Positions 1 to 9,866 of a stretch of 64,000 nucleotides of DNA are shown here, in pieces. A program made the translations under genes and the position numbers. The stretch comes from Afipia massiliensis (lineage in GTDB: Bacteria > Pseudomonadota > Alphaproteobacteria > Rhizobiales > Xanthobacteraceae): positions 3,597,501 to 3,661,500 of the forward strand of contig NZ_LBIA02000001.1 in assembly GCF_001006325.2 (NCBI RefSeq), written 5' to 3'. Each line of letters opens with the position of its first letter. Position 1 is the first letter of the stretch. The notes below the pieces were generated by a model. It was not told the origin of the DNA and searched no databases. It worked only from the letters and a program-made list of their open reading frames with translations.

Positions 1-248
1 CCGTGGATCCCGGTCTCGATGGCGATCTTGACCTTGGTGCCGACGCCGTCTGTGGCGGCAACCAGCACAGGGTCCTTGAAACCCGCAGCCTTGAGGTCAA
101 ACAGGCCGCCGAAACCACCGATTTCGGCATCGGCGCCCGGCCGTGCGGTGGCGCGCACCATTGGCTTGATGAGGTCAACCAGCCGGTTTCCGGCGTCGAT
201 ATCGACGCCAGCGGAGGAGTAGGTCAGGCCGGATTTTTGATCGGTCAT
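1..248 (-). CDS. purM: Phosphoribosylformylglycinamidine cyclo-ligase, N-terminal part (runs off window)
   Basis: This is the first 82 codons of PurM (AIR synthetase), which closes the imidazole ring in purine biosynthesis using ATP. I read it by reverse translation from the ATG at 246-248. The protein opens [18 protein letters not shown], continues with [17 protein letters not shown] and reaches [14 protein letters not shown], a recognisable PurM N-terminal signature with the glycine-rich and DGVGTK segments. The rest lies beyond base 1. It is divergent from the CDP-alcohol phosphatidyltransferase gene, as in related genomes. Confidence 0.93.
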   Translation of the reverse strand, partial: MTDQKSGLTYSSAGVDIDAGNRLVDLIKPMVRATARPGADAEIGGFGGLFDLKAAGFKDPVLVAATDGVGTKVKIAIETGIH

Positions 249-377
249 ACTAACCACCACACCAGGTTTCCGTGAGTTAGCCGGTGGTTACGTCGGATTT
301 TGCGCTGGCGCAATGGCTGGTGGACGGGCTGTGCATAGCTAGGAGAACGGGACTTCTGACGGCGGGGCGTCCTGAAG

Positions 378-435
378 TGGATTTGACATTCGCACCCGGC
401 TCAACCGCAAGCGCGCAATGCGAATGTCAAATCCA
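378..435. repeat. Perfect 17-bp inverted repeat (long hairpin) in the purM upstream region
   Basis: Bases 378-394 (TGGATTTGACATTCGCA) and 419-435 are exact reverse complements, separated by a 24-base loop. The stem lies in the 347-bp gap between the divergent purM and phosphatidyltransferase genes, and I see no credible gene in that gap. There is no T-tract, so a simple terminator is unlikely. In arm length and loop size it resembles the two hairpins between aspS and maeB. Confidence 0.85.
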
Positions 436-595
436 AAACTGCTCTGGAAGCTTATACTTGCCAATGGTCCTTCGATTCTAACATTTGCAAAAGCGCCCCC
501 TGAAACGGGACGCCAATGCTGGAATCCGACCGCCCGCCGCATCCTATGCAAGGCTGTGGGGGGCCGCTAAAAGACGGAGAGCCGGGAAAAAGCGC

Positions 596-1141
596 GTGAA
601 TCTGCCGAACATCATCACTCTTGGCCGCATCTTGCTGGTGCCGGTCATCGTCTGGGCGATCGCGTCGAACCAGATGACCATCGCTTTTGTGATCTTCGTC
701 GTGGCGGGGGTCAGCGATGCTATCGACGGGTTCCTCGCCAAGCGGTTCAACATGGCGACCGAAATCGGGGCGCTGCTCGATCCGGTCGCCGACAAGGCGC
801 TGCTGGTGTCGATCTATGTCGCGCTCGGAATCTCGGGTGACATTCCGCGCTGGCTGGTGATCCTGGTGGTGTCGCGCGATTTCATGATTGTGGGCGCGGT
901 GATCATCTCGTGGATTCTCGACAATCCCGTTCCGATGAAGCCGCTGATGGTGTCCAAGCTCAACACCGTGGCGCAGGTGGCGTTCGCCGCACTGGTGCTG
1001 GCATCGCTTGGTTTCGGTTTCAGTACAGCGCCTTACGAGATCGCGTTGATGTTGTGTGTCACGGTCTTGACGCTGCTTTCGGTGTCCTTCTATCTCGTCG
1101 AGTGGGCAAGGCACATGAGTGCAGGCGCTCCAACGCCTTGA
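596..1141 (+). CDS. pgsA: CDP-alcohol phosphatidyltransferase, PgsA-like
   Basis: A 181-residue integral membrane enzyme that transfers a phosphatidyl group from CDP-diacylglycerol to an alcohol. It is most like PgsA, phosphatidylglycerophosphate synthase, of phospholipid synthesis. The family signature D-x2-DG-x2-A-R-x8-G-x3-D-x3-D is visible at residues 41-66 as DAIDGFLAKRFN...GALLDPVAD, with Lys in place of the usual Arg. Several hydrophobic segments follow. I start it at GTG 596 (product MNLPNIITLGRILL), because PgsA proteins begin this way and GGGA lies 8 bases upstream; the open frame continues back to 485. The end overlaps the open frame of hdaA, but the chosen hdaA start leaves a 40-bp gap. 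The exact substrate (glycerol-3-phosphate or another) is inferred. Confidence 0.85.
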   Translation: MNLPNIITLGRILLVPVIVWAIASNQMTIAFVIFVVAGVSDAIDGFLAKRFNMATEIGALLDPVADKALLVSIYVALGISGDIPRWLVILVVSRDFMIVGAVIISWILDNPVPMKPLMVSKLNTVAQVAFAALVLASLGFGFSTAPYEIALMLCVTVLTLLSVSFYLVEWARHMSAGAPTP

Positions 1142-1181
1142 ATGCGATGATGGCCGCGTATTGCGTACCTGGAGTGACTGC

Positions 1182-1865
1182 GTGGTAGTCCGCGTCCGCC
1201 CTCGTCAATTGGCCCTTGCGTTGCCGCACGCGGAGAGCCTGACGCGCGACAATTTTCTGGAAGGTTCCGCGAACGCGCAGGCGCTTGCCCTGATCGATGC
1301 GTGGCCGGATTGGCCCAACCGCGTGATGATGCTGGTGGGGCCCGAGGGCAGCGGCAAAAGCCATCTCGCGTCGATCTGGGCGGATGAGGCGGGCGCGCGG
1401 TCGGTCGCGGCACATACGCTGACACCGGACAATGTGCCGGGCGAGCTCGCGACCGGAGCGCTGGTTGTGGACGATCTCGACCCCGCGTCATTCGACGATC
1501 GCGCGCTGTTTCACCTGCTCAACCTCGCACGCGAAGACGAGGCCTATATCCTGATGACGGGGCGGGCGCAGCCGTCCTCGTTCGCGGTGACGTTGCACGA
1601 CCTGCGGTCGCGGTTGCGGGCGGTGCCGGTGGTGACGCTGACGCCGCCGGACGATCAGTTGTTTCGCGCGCTGATCGTCAAGTTCTGCGCCGACCGGCAG
1701 ATGAGTGTGGACGAGAGCATTGTCAGCTATCTCGCGACCCGCATCGAACGCTCGTTCGCGGCGGCGCGGCGAGCGGTCGAACAGCTCGACGAAGAGGCGC
1801 TTCGGCAGCGCCGCCCGGTGACCCGCGCGCTGGCGGCGGAAGTGCTGAAAGACACTGCGGCCTGA
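1182..1865 (+). CDS. hdaA: HdaA, DnaA-related regulatory ATPase
   Basis: A 227-residue AAA+ protein of the Hda/HdaA family. These bind the DNA polymerase sliding clamp and stimulate ATP hydrolysis by DnaA, limiting re-initiation of replication. Residues 9-14 (QLALAL) match the clamp-binding motif found near the Hda N-terminus. Walker A is GPEGSGKS at 53-60 and Walker B is ALVVDDLD at 93-100. There is no DNA-binding DnaA domain IV, so this is not DnaA itself. The GTG at 1182 is preceded by GGAG with a 7-base gap. Its place between the phosphatidyltransferase and ppk matches the order known in this bacterial family. Confidence 0.9.
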   Translation: MVVRVRPRQLALALPHAESLTRDNFLEGSANAQALALIDAWPDWPNRVMMLVGPEGSGKSHLASIWADEAGARSVAAHTLTPDNVPGELATGALVVDDLDPASFDDRALFHLLNLAREDEAYILMTGRAQPSSFAVTLHDLRSRLRAVPVVTLTPPDDQLFRALIVKFCADRQMSVDESIVSYLATRIERSFAAARRAVEQLDEEALRQRRPVTRALAAEVLKDTAA

Positions 1866-1904
1866 CCGCGCAGGGACTTGGTCATTAACCGGTCCTGGCT
1901 CATC

Positions 1905-1922
1905 ATGTCATCGAACTGTCAT
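1905..1922 (+). promoter_or_regulatory. Pho box upstream of ppk-ppx
   Basis: The sequence ATGTCAT-CGAA-CTGTCAT consists of two 7-base half-sites in direct orientation with a 4-base spacer. This is the architecture of a PhoB binding site (consensus CTGTCAT-AWAW-CTGTCAY). The second half is exact and the first differs at one base. It ends about 70 bases before the ppk start, a suitable place for PhoB activation under phosphate limitation. Confidence 0.75.
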
Positions 1923-1993
1923 GACAGTGGCACATTGTCTCTGTGGAACGGGCCTAAGGTCCGGTCTGATGACATGATATGAGGTTTCGCTTC

Positions 1994-4180
1994 ATGGACG
2001 CCGCGCAAGCTGTTGTAAAAAAAGAAGAAAATGAAGAAATCGTAAGCGTGTCGTCGATCGGGTCGAGCCCCGAGCGCTTCATCAATCGCGAATTGTCATG
2101 GCTCCATTTCAATCGCCGCGTGCTGGAAGAGTCGGTCAATCTCAATCATCCGGCGCTGGAGCGGGTCCGGTTCCTGTCGATTTCGGCCAATAACCTTGAC
2201 GAGTTCTTCATGGTCCGCGTCGCGGGCCTCAAGGCGCAGGTCCGCGAAGGCATCGCCGAGCGCAGCCCTGACGGCTCGACGCCCACCGAACAGCTCGCCA
2301 AGATCAACGAGACCGTCTCGAAGCTCGCCAGCGACCAGCAAGAGATCTGGCGCGATCTGCGCCATGTGCTGTCCGATGTCGGAATCGTTCTGGTCGACGG
2401 CAAGGACGTCACCAAGGCCGAAGGGAGCTGGATCGAGGACCATTTCCTTCACAACATTTTCCCGCTGCTGACGCCGCTGGCGATCGACCCGGCGCATCCG
2501 TTCCCGTTCATTCCGAGTCTCGGCTTCACCATCGCGCTGCATCTGGCGCGCGTGTCCGACGGCAAGGCGATGAATGCGCTGATCCGCATGCCGGGCAAGA
2601 TCGACCGTTTCATCAAGCTGCCGGCCGGCAAGGACGGCTCGGTGCGTCTCATCACGCTCGAACAAGCCACCGGCCTGTTCATCGGCCGGCTGTTCCCGGG
2701 CTACACCGTCAAGGGGCGGGGCGCGTTCCGCATCATCCGCGACTCCGAACTGGAAATCGAGGAAGAGGCCGAGGATCTCGTTCGCCTGTTCGAGTCGGCG
2801 CTGAAGCGCCGCCGTCGCGGGTCGGTGATCCGTCTCGAAATCGAAGCCCACATGCCAGACGAACTGCGCGCCTTCGTGCAGCGCGCGCTGTCGGTGCCGG
2901 ACGATGACGTCCTGCTGGTCGACGGCGTGCTCGCCATGAACGAGCTGTCGCAACTGACGCGGCTGGATCGTCCCGATCTCGAATTCACGCCTTACGTGCC
3001 GCGTCACCCCGAGCGTGTCCGCGACCACGGCGGCGACATTTTCGCGGCGATCCGGCAGAAGGATCTGGTCGTCCACCATCCGTATGAATCGTTCGACGTC
3101 GTCGTGCAGTTCCTGCAGCAGGCGGCGCGCGACCCCGACGTCGTTGCCATCAAGCAGACGCTCTATCGCACCTCGCGCGATTCGCCGATCGTGAGAACGC
3201 TTGTTGAAGCTGCCGAAGCCGGCAAGTCGGTGACGGCGCTGATCGAACTCAAGGCGCGGTTCGACGAAGAAGCCAACATTCGCTGGGCACGCGATCTCGA
3301 ACGTGCCGGCGTGCAGGTCGTCTACGGGTTCCTGGAACTGAAGACCCACGCCAAGCTGTCGCTGGTGGTGCGCCGGGAAGGCGCAGGTCTCACGACCTAC
3401 GTTCACGCCGGCACCGGCAACTACCATCCCGTTACGGCGCGCATTTATACAGACCTGTCGTACTTCACCTCGGACCCGGTGATCGCGCGCGATGCCGCGC
3501 GCGTGTTCAACTACATCACCGGCTACGCCGAGCCGCGCGACATCGAGAAGATGGGCGTGTCGCCGCTGACGCTGCGCAAGCGGATGATCGAGCACATTCA
3601 CGCCGAGAGCAATCACGCGCGTCACGGCAAGCCGGCGGCGATCTGGCTGAAAATGAATTCTCTGGTCGATCCCGAGATCATCGACGCGCTCTACGAGGCG
3701 TCGCAGGCCGGCGTCTCGATTGATCTGGTGATCCGCGGAATCTGCTGCCTGCGTCCCGGTGTTCCCGGGCTGTCGGAGAACATCCGTGTCAAATCGATCA
3801 TCGGCCGGTTCCTGGAACACGGACGTGTCTACTGCTTTGGTATGGGTCACGGCCTGCCGAGTGCGAAGGCGGCTGTGTATATCTCGTCAGCCGACATGAT
3901 GCCGCGCAACCTCGACCGCCGCGTCGAGGTCCTGTGCCCGCTGCAAAATCCTACGGTTCATCAGCAGGTTCTCGAGCAAATCATGGTCGCCAACCTGAAA
4001 GACAACGAACAAAGCTGGCAGTTGTTGCCGGATGGGTCGTCAACGCGTATGAAGGCCGCGAAGGGCGAGGAACCTTTCAACGTGCACAATTATTTCATGA
4101 CGAATCCGAGTCTGTCAGGCCGTGGAAAGTCGCTTAAAGAATCTTCGCCACGTCGTCTTACGCGCCGTTCGGAGCGTTAG
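1994..4180 (+). CDS. ppk: Polyphosphate kinase 1
   Basis: A 728-residue PPK1, which reversibly polymerises the gamma-phosphate of ATP into inorganic polyphosphate. The N-terminal domain opens with the family signature [18 protein letters not shown]. The catalytic core holds [14 protein letters not shown] and [16 protein letters not shown], whose His452 corresponds to the autophosphorylated histidine, and [11 protein letters not shown] with the second conserved His. The length is normal for the family. An ATG at 1979 is in frame, but the one at 1994 has GAGG 9 bases upstream and is preferred. The gene overlaps the start of ppx and lies behind a Pho box, so synthesis and breakdown of polyphosphate are probably co-transcribed and phosphate-controlled. 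Confidence 0.96.
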   Translation: MDAAQAVVKKEENEEIVSVSSIGSSPERFINRELSWLHFNRRVLEESVNLNHPALERVRFLSISANNLDEFFMVRVAGLKAQVREGIAERSPDGSTPTEQLAKINETVSKLASDQQEIWRDLRHVLSDVGIVLVDGKDVTKAEGSWIEDHFLHNIFPLLTPLAIDPAHPFPFIPSLGFTIALHLARVSDGKAMNALIRMPGKIDRFIKLPAGKDGSVRLITLEQATGLFIGRLFPGYTVKGRGAFRIIRDSELEIEEEAEDLVRLFESALKRRRRGSVIRLEIEAHMPDELRAFVQRALSVPDDDVLLVDGVLAMNELSQLTRLDRPDLEFTPYVPRHPERVRDHGGDIFAAIRQKDLVVHHPYESFDVVVQFLQQAARDPDVVAIKQTLYRTSRDSPIVRTLVEAAEAGKSVTALIELKARFDEEANIRWARDLERAGVQVVYGFLELKTHAKLSLVVRREGAGLTTYVHAGTGNYHPVTARIYTDLSYFTSDPVIARDAARVFNYITGYAEPRDIEKMGVSPLTLRKRMIEHIHAESNHARHGKPAAIWLKMNSLVDPEIIDALYEASQAGVSIDLVIRGICCLRPGVPGLSENIRVKSIIGRFLEHGRVYCFGMGHGLPSAKAAVYISSADMMPRNLDRRVEVLCPLQNPTVHQQVLEQIMVANLKDNEQSWQLLPDGSSTRMKAAKGEEPFNVHNYFMTNPSLSGRGKSLKESSPRRLTRRSER

Positions 4181-5729
4181 CGGCACGAAGAACGAATCCG
4201 TGGCCCCCGCAGCCGTTCGCGAACGTCATCGCAGCGTGCGCAAGGTTTCCAAGAGCGTCGCCGTCATTGACATCGGATCGAACTCGGTCCGTCTCGTTGT
4301 CTATGAAGACAAGACGCGCAATCTCGCGCCGATCTTCAACGAGAAGACGCTGTGCGGCCTAGGGCGCGAAGTGCAGTCCACCGGGCTTCTCGCCGCCGAC
4401 GCCGTCGAGAAGGCGCTCGTTGCGCTGAAGCGCTTCAAGGCGCTCTGCAAGGTGATGAAAGTCGGCGAGGTTCATGCGATCGCGACGGCAGCCTGCCGCG
4501 ACGCGACCAACGGACCGGACTTCATCGCCAAGGCCGAACGCATCTGCGGCTGCGCCATCGACATCCTGCCCGGCGCGCGCGAAGCGAAGCTGTCCGCGCT
4601 TGGCGTGGCGTCGGGTGTCTACAAGCCGGACGGGATCGTCGGTGACCTCGGCGGCGGCTCGCTCGAGCTTGTCGATGTACGCGGTCATCGCATCCGCACC
4701 GGAACGACGTTGCCGCTCGGCGGCCTCGCATTGCAGGACGCGTCGCAGAAATCGCTGAAGAAGGCGGAACGTCTCGTCGCCAGTCAGTTGACCGGGCTGC
4801 CGCAACTTAAGGCGGGGACGGGGCGGACATTTTACGCGGTCGGCGGCACATGGCGCGCGCTGGCGCGCATCCACATCATTCAAAGCGGTTATCCGCTGCG
4901 CGTCATGCACGGCTACAGCATTCCAGCGGCCGATGCGCTCGACTTTGCGCGACGGCTTCGCCGTCTCGCCGCGAGCAATACGCTTGCCGATATCGAGACT
5001 GTGGCCGATGCCCGCCGTCCGCTGCTGACCTATGCGGCGCTGGTGCTGGAATATATCATTCGTGTCGCGAAGCCGAAGACCATCGTGTTCTCGACCTACG
5101 GAGTTCGCGAAGGATTGCTCTACGAGATGCTGCCGGAAAAGGAGCAGCGCAGGGACGGGCTGATCGCCACGGCGCAGACGATGAACGAGTTGCGGTCGCG
5201 CTCGCCGCGCCACGCCGATGATCTGATCATGTGGACCGACAAGCTGTTCCGGGTCGCGGGCCTGCGCGAAACCGACGACGAGAAGCGGCTGCGTCATGCG
5301 GCTTGCTGGCTGTCCGATGCAGCCTGGCGCGCCCATCCGGATCACCGCGGCGAGCAATCGCTCGATTTCATCATCAACGGAAATTTCGGCGCGGTGACGC
5401 ATGAGGGCAGGGTATTTCTCGCGCTCGCGGCTTTCTATCGTTACGCCGGATTGAATCCGGAGAACGAGGCGCCGGAATCGGTGCGCGCGCTCATTCCGCC
5501 CGCGATGGTCGAGCGTGCGCGCCTGGTCGGCGCTGCGTTCCGCGTTGCGTTCATGATCTCCGCGGCGCAGCGCGGCGTGCTGCCCCACACGCATTTCCGC
5601 AATCAGGGCCGCAAGCTTATCCTGGTGTTCGACAAGCGGGCCACCGACCTTGCCGCCGACCGCGTCACCAATCGCTTCAAGCAGCTCTCGCGCCTGATCG
5701 GGCGCACCGGCACGATCGTAAAACAATAG
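4122..5729 (+). CDS. ppx: Exopolyphosphatase (Ppx/GppA family)
   Basis: A 535-residue Ppx/GppA phosphatase that releases phosphate from the ends of polyphosphate chains; some members also hydrolyse pppGpp. Actin-like ATPase motifs are clear: [16 protein letters not shown] near residue 50, [23 protein letters not shown], and a long C-terminal HD-like helical region. The open frame begins at GTG 4122, inside ppk, giving a 59-base overlap. A second GTG at 4200 would remove the overlap and a basic N-terminal stretch and is equally possible. The pairing with ppk supports exopolyphosphatase rather than guanosine pentaphosphatase. Confidence 0.93.
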   Translation: MESRLKNLRHVVLRAVRSVSGTKNESVAPAAVRERHRSVRKVSKSVAVIDIGSNSVRLVVYEDKTRNLAPIFNEKTLCGLGREVQSTGLLAADAVEKALVALKRFKALCKVMKVGEVHAIATAACRDATNGPDFIAKAERICGCAIDILPGAREAKLSALGVASGVYKPDGIVGDLGGGSLELVDVRGHRIRTGTTLPLGGLALQDASQKSLKKAERLVASQLTGLPQLKAGTGRTFYAVGGTWRALARIHIIQSGYPLRVMHGYSIPAADALDFARRLRRLAASNTLADIETVADARRPLLTYAALVLEYIIRVAKPKTIVFSTYGVREGLLYEMLPEKEQRRDGLIATAQTMNELRSRSPRHADDLIMWTDKLFRVAGLRETDDEKRLRHAACWLSDAAWRAHPDHRGEQSLDFIINGNFGAVTHEGRVFLALAAFYRYAGLNPENEAPESVRALIPPAMVERARLVGAAFRVAFMISAAQRGVLPHTHFRNQGRKLILVFDKRATDLAADRVTNRFKQLSRLIGRTGTIVKQ

Positions 5730-5731
5730 GG

Positions 5732-7324
5732 ATGCGCGCGTCTGCTGGATCTTTCGGCAGGCTCGATCCCGGTCCATTGTGGTATGCGACGGCGCTGGCG
5801 CTCGTTGCAGGCTTGGCAGCTCCGTTCTTTCTCGTCGATCTGCCTCCGGTTCTGGATTATCCGAACCATCTCGCGCGCTACTTTGTTCTCGCCCATCCGA
5901 ACGATCCATTTCTTTCGCAAATGTACGCGCCGCGCTGGGGCATCCTGCCGAATATCGGCATGGATGTTCTCGGCGTGAGCTTGCTGAAATTTGTCGAACC
6001 GCATTTTGGCGGTCGATTGATACTGGCATTGAGCCTCTTTGCGCCGGTGGTGGGGGTTGTCGCGTATAGCCGAGTGGCTTTCGGACGCTTCACCTATTGG
6101 CCGTTAGCCTCCGGGCTAGTCGCCTGGAACGCTATCTTCTTTCTGGGGTTCATGAACTTCCTGCTGTCGGTGGGGCTTGCCTTCGGCGCCGCCGCGCTGT
6201 GGATGATGCTGGTTCGGCGCGGTCAACGATGGAGCGCGGCCGTGCTTCTCGCGGGCGCCGTCGCCGTGATTTTCTTCTGTCATATCTTCGGTGTGTTGCT
6301 CACGGCGCTCCTGATCGGTTCATACGAACTGGCTCGTCTTCTCGATCTGAGGCGAGACGGAGCGTTCACCTTGGGTGAGGGGTTGCGAACCTGTCTTCCG
6401 ATCGCGTTGGCTCTGAGCCCGGCAGTCGCGCTCTATCTGGCGTCGCCATTGTCGGGTGATTCCACTCCCGGCACATGGGACGGCCTGCAAAAGGTCTTCG
6501 TGACGTTTGCGCCTTTCACGGTTTACAGCACGGTCCTGACAGTGGCGGCCGGAGTTGTTTTCTTTTCTTTTCTCGTCCTCGTCTGGCGTCATGCCGTCTT
6601 CGCGCAGGGCGTCCCGCTGGCGCTTGCGGCATTGGGATTGGTGTTCGTCGTGGCACCATCGACAATCAAGAACGGCACGTTCGTTGACGGACGGCTGGCG
6701 TTGCTGTTTGCGCTGCTGATTTTCGCAGGCATGCAGCCGCGGATCACGCCACGTCAGGGCTTGCTGGCGGGTCTGGTCTTCGCGGCGTTGATCGGCATTC
6801 GCACAGGTTATGTTGCGTGGGCCTGGATCGATCATCGGCATGACGTCGCAGATGTCAGGTCTGCCATTGCAGAGGTGAAGCCAGGTTCCCGGGTGTTGGT
6901 GGCGCGAGGACAGCCGGGGTACAAAACAGCCGGCGTCTCGCCGCCGGAGCGGGCGCTGCCGGGAATGTACAGGCTTGATGGGCACCTCGGTGCGCTGCTT
7001 GTGATAGAACGGCGCGCCTTCTGGCCGCTGATGTTTGCCGATCCTGCCCAGCAGCCCTTGATGGTGAAGCCCCCCTATGACCGTATCGCCCATCCGCTTG
7101 CTGAGCCGGTGGATTGGCCTGTGTTGAATCGGGACCGGTTCACAGCGGAAGACCTCGCGGCAGCGCGCTATCTGCCGGACTGGCGGGCAAACTTCGATTA
7201 TGTCCTGCTGATTGATCCGCCGACGCCGTTGCAGCCACCCTCTGGTCTGATGCCTGTGGTTTCTAACGGTTACGCAGTTCTCTATCGGGTAACATCAGCG
7301 CCCGCAGCGGCTGCGAAGCGATAG
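5732..7324 (+). CDS. Polytopic membrane protein, possibly GT-C glycosyltransferase-like
   Basis: A 530-residue protein with roughly ten hydrophobic segments in the first 370 residues and a soluble C-terminal part with no cysteine pairs or recognisable catalytic motif. The first external loop after TM1 carries FLVDLPPVLDYPNHLAR. An acidic residue in that loop is typical of GT-C enzymes using lipid-linked sugars, but that link is only an inference. It begins 2 bases after the ppx stop, so it may be co-transcribed. I do not recognise a specific family or substrate. Confidence 0.75.
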   Translation: MRASAGSFGRLDPGPLWYATALALVAGLAAPFFLVDLPPVLDYPNHLARYFVLAHPNDPFLSQMYAPRWGILPNIGMDVLGVSLLKFVEPHFGGRLILALSLFAPVVGVVAYSRVAFGRFTYWPLASGLVAWNAIFFLGFMNFLLSVGLAFGAAALWMMLVRRGQRWSAAVLLAGAVAVIFFCHIFGVLLTALLIGSYELARLLDLRRDGAFTLGEGLRTCLPIALALSPAVALYLASPLSGDSTPGTWDGLQKVFVTFAPFTVYSTVLTVAAGVVFFSFLVLVWRHAVFAQGVPLALAALGLVFVVAPSTIKNGTFVDGRLALLFALLIFAGMQPRITPRQGLLAGLVFAALIGIRTGYVAWAWIDHRHDVADVRSAIAEVKPGSRVLVARGQPGYKTAGVSPPERALPGMYRLDGHLGALLVIERRAFWPLMFADPAQQPLMVKPPYDRIAHPLAEPVDWPVLNRDRFTAEDLAAARYLPDWRANFDYVLLIDPPTPLQPPSGLMPVVSNGYAVLYRVTSAPAAAAKR

Positions 7325-7400
7325 AGCGCCGTTTACGTCAGAAATCGGGTGGATGCTTTATCGTTCGCAACGTAGCTCTGGCTCCAAAGAGGAGCTTTGT

Positions 7401-8141
7401 ATGACAGTTGTAGCGAAACCCAGGGTTCCCGCGTCGTCCGATTCATCCCGCGTCGAGGCGTTGGATTGGCCGGGCATCGCCACGCATCTCGACGGCAACG
7501 GCTGGGCCGTGTTGCCGCGCTTGCTGTCGCCGGAGGAATGCGGAGCAATTGCCGGGCTCTATGGCGAGGAGAGCATTTTCCGCAGCCATATCATCATGGG
7601 TCGGCATGGCTTCGGACGAGGCGAATACAAATACTTTTCCTATCCGCTGCCGGACATCATCGCCGACCTGCGAACGGCGCTGTATCCGCAACTGGCGCCG
7701 ATCGCCAACCGATGGAACGAATCGATGGGGATCGATGTGCGTTATCCGGCGGCGCATGCCGATTTCATCAAGCGTTGCCACAAGGCCGGCCAGACGCGGC
7801 CGACGCCGCTGCTGCTCCAGTATGCCGCGGGCGATTACAACTGCCTGCATCAGGATTTGTACGGTGAGCATGTGTTTCCGCTGCAGGTCGCGATCCTGCT
7901 GTCGGAACCGGAGCGCGACTTCACCGGCGGCGAGTTCGTGCTGACGGAGCAGCGCCCCCGCATGCAGTCGCGCGCGGCGGTGGTGCCGCTGCGCCAGGGC
8001 GATGCGGTGGTGTTCGCGGTTCATCAGCGTCCGGTGCAGGGCACCCGCGGGACCTATCGCGTCAATCTCCGGCATGGCGTCAGCCAGCTCCGGTCTGGCC
8101 ACCGGCATACTGTCGGGATCATTTTCCACGACGCCAAGTAG
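7401..8141 (+). CDS. 2-oxoglutarate/Fe(II)-dependent oxygenase (prolyl 4-hydroxylase-like)
   Basis: A 246-residue enzyme of the 2OG-Fe(II) oxygenase superfamily. The HxD metal motif appears in [16 protein letters not shown] and is followed by a jelly-roll core ([17 protein letters not shown]). The distal histidine and the 2OG-binding arginine are most likely in [20 protein letters not shown]. The ATG at 7401 has GAGGAG 7 bases upstream. The substrate is unknown: bacterial members hydroxylate proteins, small molecules or nucleobases. It is the first of two such oxygenases here (the other is alkB at 11208). Confidence 0.85.
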   Translation: MTVVAKPRVPASSDSSRVEALDWPGIATHLDGNGWAVLPRLLSPEECGAIAGLYGEESIFRSHIIMGRHGFGRGEYKYFSYPLPDIIADLRTALYPQLAPIANRWNESMGIDVRYPAAHADFIKRCHKAGQTRPTPLLLQYAAGDYNCLHQDLYGEHVFPLQVAILLSEPERDFTGGEFVLTEQRPRMQSRAAVVPLRQGDAVVFAVHQRPVQGTRGTYRVNLRHGVSQLRSGHRHTVGIIFHDAK

Positions 8142-8170
8142 GAGCGCGGGCGGGTTCGAGGCTCGACGGC

Positions 8171-8238
8171 TGGCACGTTTGTGGCTTTGGCACATTTGTC
8201 GCGTTGGCACATTTGTCGCGTTGGCACATTTGTCGCAT
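8171..8238 (+). repeat. Four tandem 17-bp units with sigma-54 -24/-12 spacing, upstream of glsA
   Basis: Units lie at 8171-8187, 8188-8204, 8205-8221 and 8222-8238. The two middle copies are identical (TGGCACATTTGTCGCGT), the last differs at one base, and the first is diverged. In every unit a GG and a GC are separated by exactly 10 bases, the spacing of RpoN promoters (TGGCAC-N5-TTGC). The first unit, TGGCACG-TTTG-TGGCT, differs from the consensus core at one key base. The array ends 46 bases before the glutaminase ATG, so transcription from the last unit would start about 35 bases ahead of it. Confidence 0.7.
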
Positions 8239-8284
8239 AAGACGACATCGACACGAGTGCCCGCAACGAGAAGCCGAATCCCAC

Positions 8285-9220
8285 ATGAGCAATGCCACCC
8301 TGGATCGCGTCGTGAAGGAAATCACCGACGAGATGATGGAACGAAAGGACCGTGGAGACGTCGCCACCTATATTCCGGAACTGGCCGGGGTCGACGTCAA
8401 CTCATTTGGTCTCGTCGTGGTCGATTCCAATGGACACGTCGCGGCAGGCGGTGACGCCGACACGACGTTCTCGATTCAAAGCATCTCCAAGGTGTTCACG
8501 CTGACGCTGGCGCTGGGCATGATCGGCGACAAGCTGTGGCAGCGGGTAGGGCGCGAACCGTCGGGCAGCCCGTTCAATTCGATCGTTCAGCTCGAGCGTG
8601 AACGCGGTATTCCGCGCAATCCGTTCATCAACGCCGGCGCGATTGCGGTGTCCGACGCTATTCTGTCCGGGCATCAGCCTAGGGAGACGCTGGGCGAAAT
8701 CCTGAGGTTCATGCAGTTCCTCTCCGGCGACTCCTCGATCACGATCGATGAAGCGGTCGCGGCCTCGGAGCAGCGCACCGGCTTTCGCAACATCGCGCTG
8801 GCGAACTACATGAAGTCGTTCGGTGTCGTCGAGAATCCGGCGGAGCTCACGCTCGGGGTTTATTTCCATCAATGCGCCATCGCCATGTCGTGCCGTCAGC
8901 TTGCGATGGCGGGGCGGTTTCTCGCTCATTCCGGACGGAACCCGTCGACAGGATTCCTGGTCGTTCCTCCGGAGCGGGCGCTGCGCATCAACGCCGTGAT
9001 GCTCACATGCGGGCATTACGACGGGTCCGGGGAGTTCGCCTATCGGGTTGGCCTGCCGGGCAAGAGCGGTGTCGGGGGCGGCATCCTGGCCATCGCGCCG
9101 GGCAAGGCATCCATCGCGGTCTGGTCGCCAGGCCTCGACTCGAATGGCAATTCCCGGCTTGGCCGCGACGCCCTTGAAAACCTCAGCAAGCGGATGGGGT
9201 GGTCAATCTTCGGCGCATGA
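8285..9220 (+). CDS. glsA: Glutaminase
   Basis: A 311-residue glutaminase of the serine-dependent beta-lactamase-like fold, which hydrolyses glutamine to glutamate and ammonia. The catalytic SxxK is in [12 protein letters not shown], near residue 65. [23 protein letters not shown] and [17 protein letters not shown] are typical glutaminase blocks. The length matches single-domain bacterial enzymes. The ATG at 8285 is chosen because the upstream part of the open frame translates through the tandem repeats. The ribosome binding site is weak. Its closeness to gstI-glnII and the repeats suggests nitrogen-dependent control. Confidence 0.93.
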   Translation: MSNATLDRVVKEITDEMMERKDRGDVATYIPELAGVDVNSFGLVVVDSNGHVAAGGDADTTFSIQSISKVFTLTLALGMIGDKLWQRVGREPSGSPFNSIVQLERERGIPRNPFINAGAIAVSDAILSGHQPRETLGEILRFMQFLSGDSSITIDEAVAASEQRTGFRNIALANYMKSFGVVENPAELTLGVYFHQCAIAMSCRQLAMAGRFLAHSGRNPSTGFLVVPPERALRINAVMLTCGHYDGSGEFAYRVGLPGKSGVGGGILAIAPGKASIAVWSPGLDSNGNSRLGRDALENLSKRMGWSIFGA

Positions 9221-9256
9221 CGGGGCGTGACGCGCTTCGCGAGCACCAAAGCAAAA

Positions 9257-9281
9257 GGGCCGAAGCTTGATGCTTCGACCC
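9257..9281 (-). terminator. Rho-independent terminator for the gstI-like gene
   Basis: GGG-C-CGAAGC, a 5-base loop, then GCTTCG-A-CCC form a strong stem. Read on the minus strand it is followed by CCCTTTTGCTTT, so it terminates the gstI-like gene. It lies in the convergent gap with glsA and may also slow transcription arriving from glsA. Confidence 0.7.
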
Positions 9282-9344
9282 ATTATTCGACGTCGTTATC
9301 TACCGGGCGGACCTGCCACCCGGGCGTCATGCCGGCCGGCGGCA

Positions 9345-9524
9345 TCAGTGTTCGCTGCCCCGCTTGGCGTCTTCGATGGCGGCTTCGTGGTACCAGCCGC
9401 TGCCGGAGACTGCATAGTCGAGTGTCGGCTTGGCAGGCTCGCTTCGGCTGCTGAGCGCGGCTCCTCGGCCGCCCACGGGGAATTGGTAGATCTTGGCCGT
9501 CGGCTGGGTCGAATTGGGTGTCAT
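9345..9524 (-). CDS. gstI: GstI-like small protein (DUF2735 type), divergent from glnII
   Basis: A 59-residue protein read from the minus strand. It starts MTPNSTQPTAKIYQFPVGGR, includes SGSGWYHEAAIEDAK and ends RGSEH. The KIYQFPVGGR and WYHEAAI segments are those of the DUF2735 family, which in rhizobia lies next to and divergent from glnII. There the Rhizobium leguminosarum GstI protein (63 residues) inhibits translation of glnII mRNA. The ATG at 9524 is preceded by GAGGAG. A terminator hairpin lies 63 bases beyond the stop. The identity is from sequence memory and context; translational repression of glnII here is inferred. Confidence 0.8.
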   Translation of the reverse strand: MTPNSTQPTAKIYQFPVGGRGAALSSRSEPAKPTLDYAVSGSGWYHEAAIEDAKRGSEH

Positions 9525-9866
9525 TCCGGTCTCCTCTCGGTGGGCGCGTCAGCGCTTCGAGATAATGTAAGTGGAACGCACGTCTTTTGCGCGGTTTGCC
9601 CTATAAAAAGCAGGCGTTTGCATACAATTTGCGCATCCGCGATTCTGCGCCGTCACTCAGCATGCGCTTGATGTCTTAACGCACTCACACCTGCAGGGTT
9701 TCCTCGACAGATAGCCCTAAATCGGGCCGCCGCCAAACGAGGCAGGTGCAAAAACTGATGCGAAAACGTGCACATGGCTGAGCGGGACTGGCGAATCAGT
9801 CCGGTGCAATGGATGGGGCGGGGGTGACCTGACCCGCTGTGGACAGCGTCCCGCCAGGAGGCCGGT

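Noticed and set aside
9600-9866. Search for NtrC dyads upstream of glnII
   Set aside because: GGTGCA words are present (near 9736 and 9797), but no properly spaced GCAC-N7-GTGC dyad could be read, so no site is claimed.
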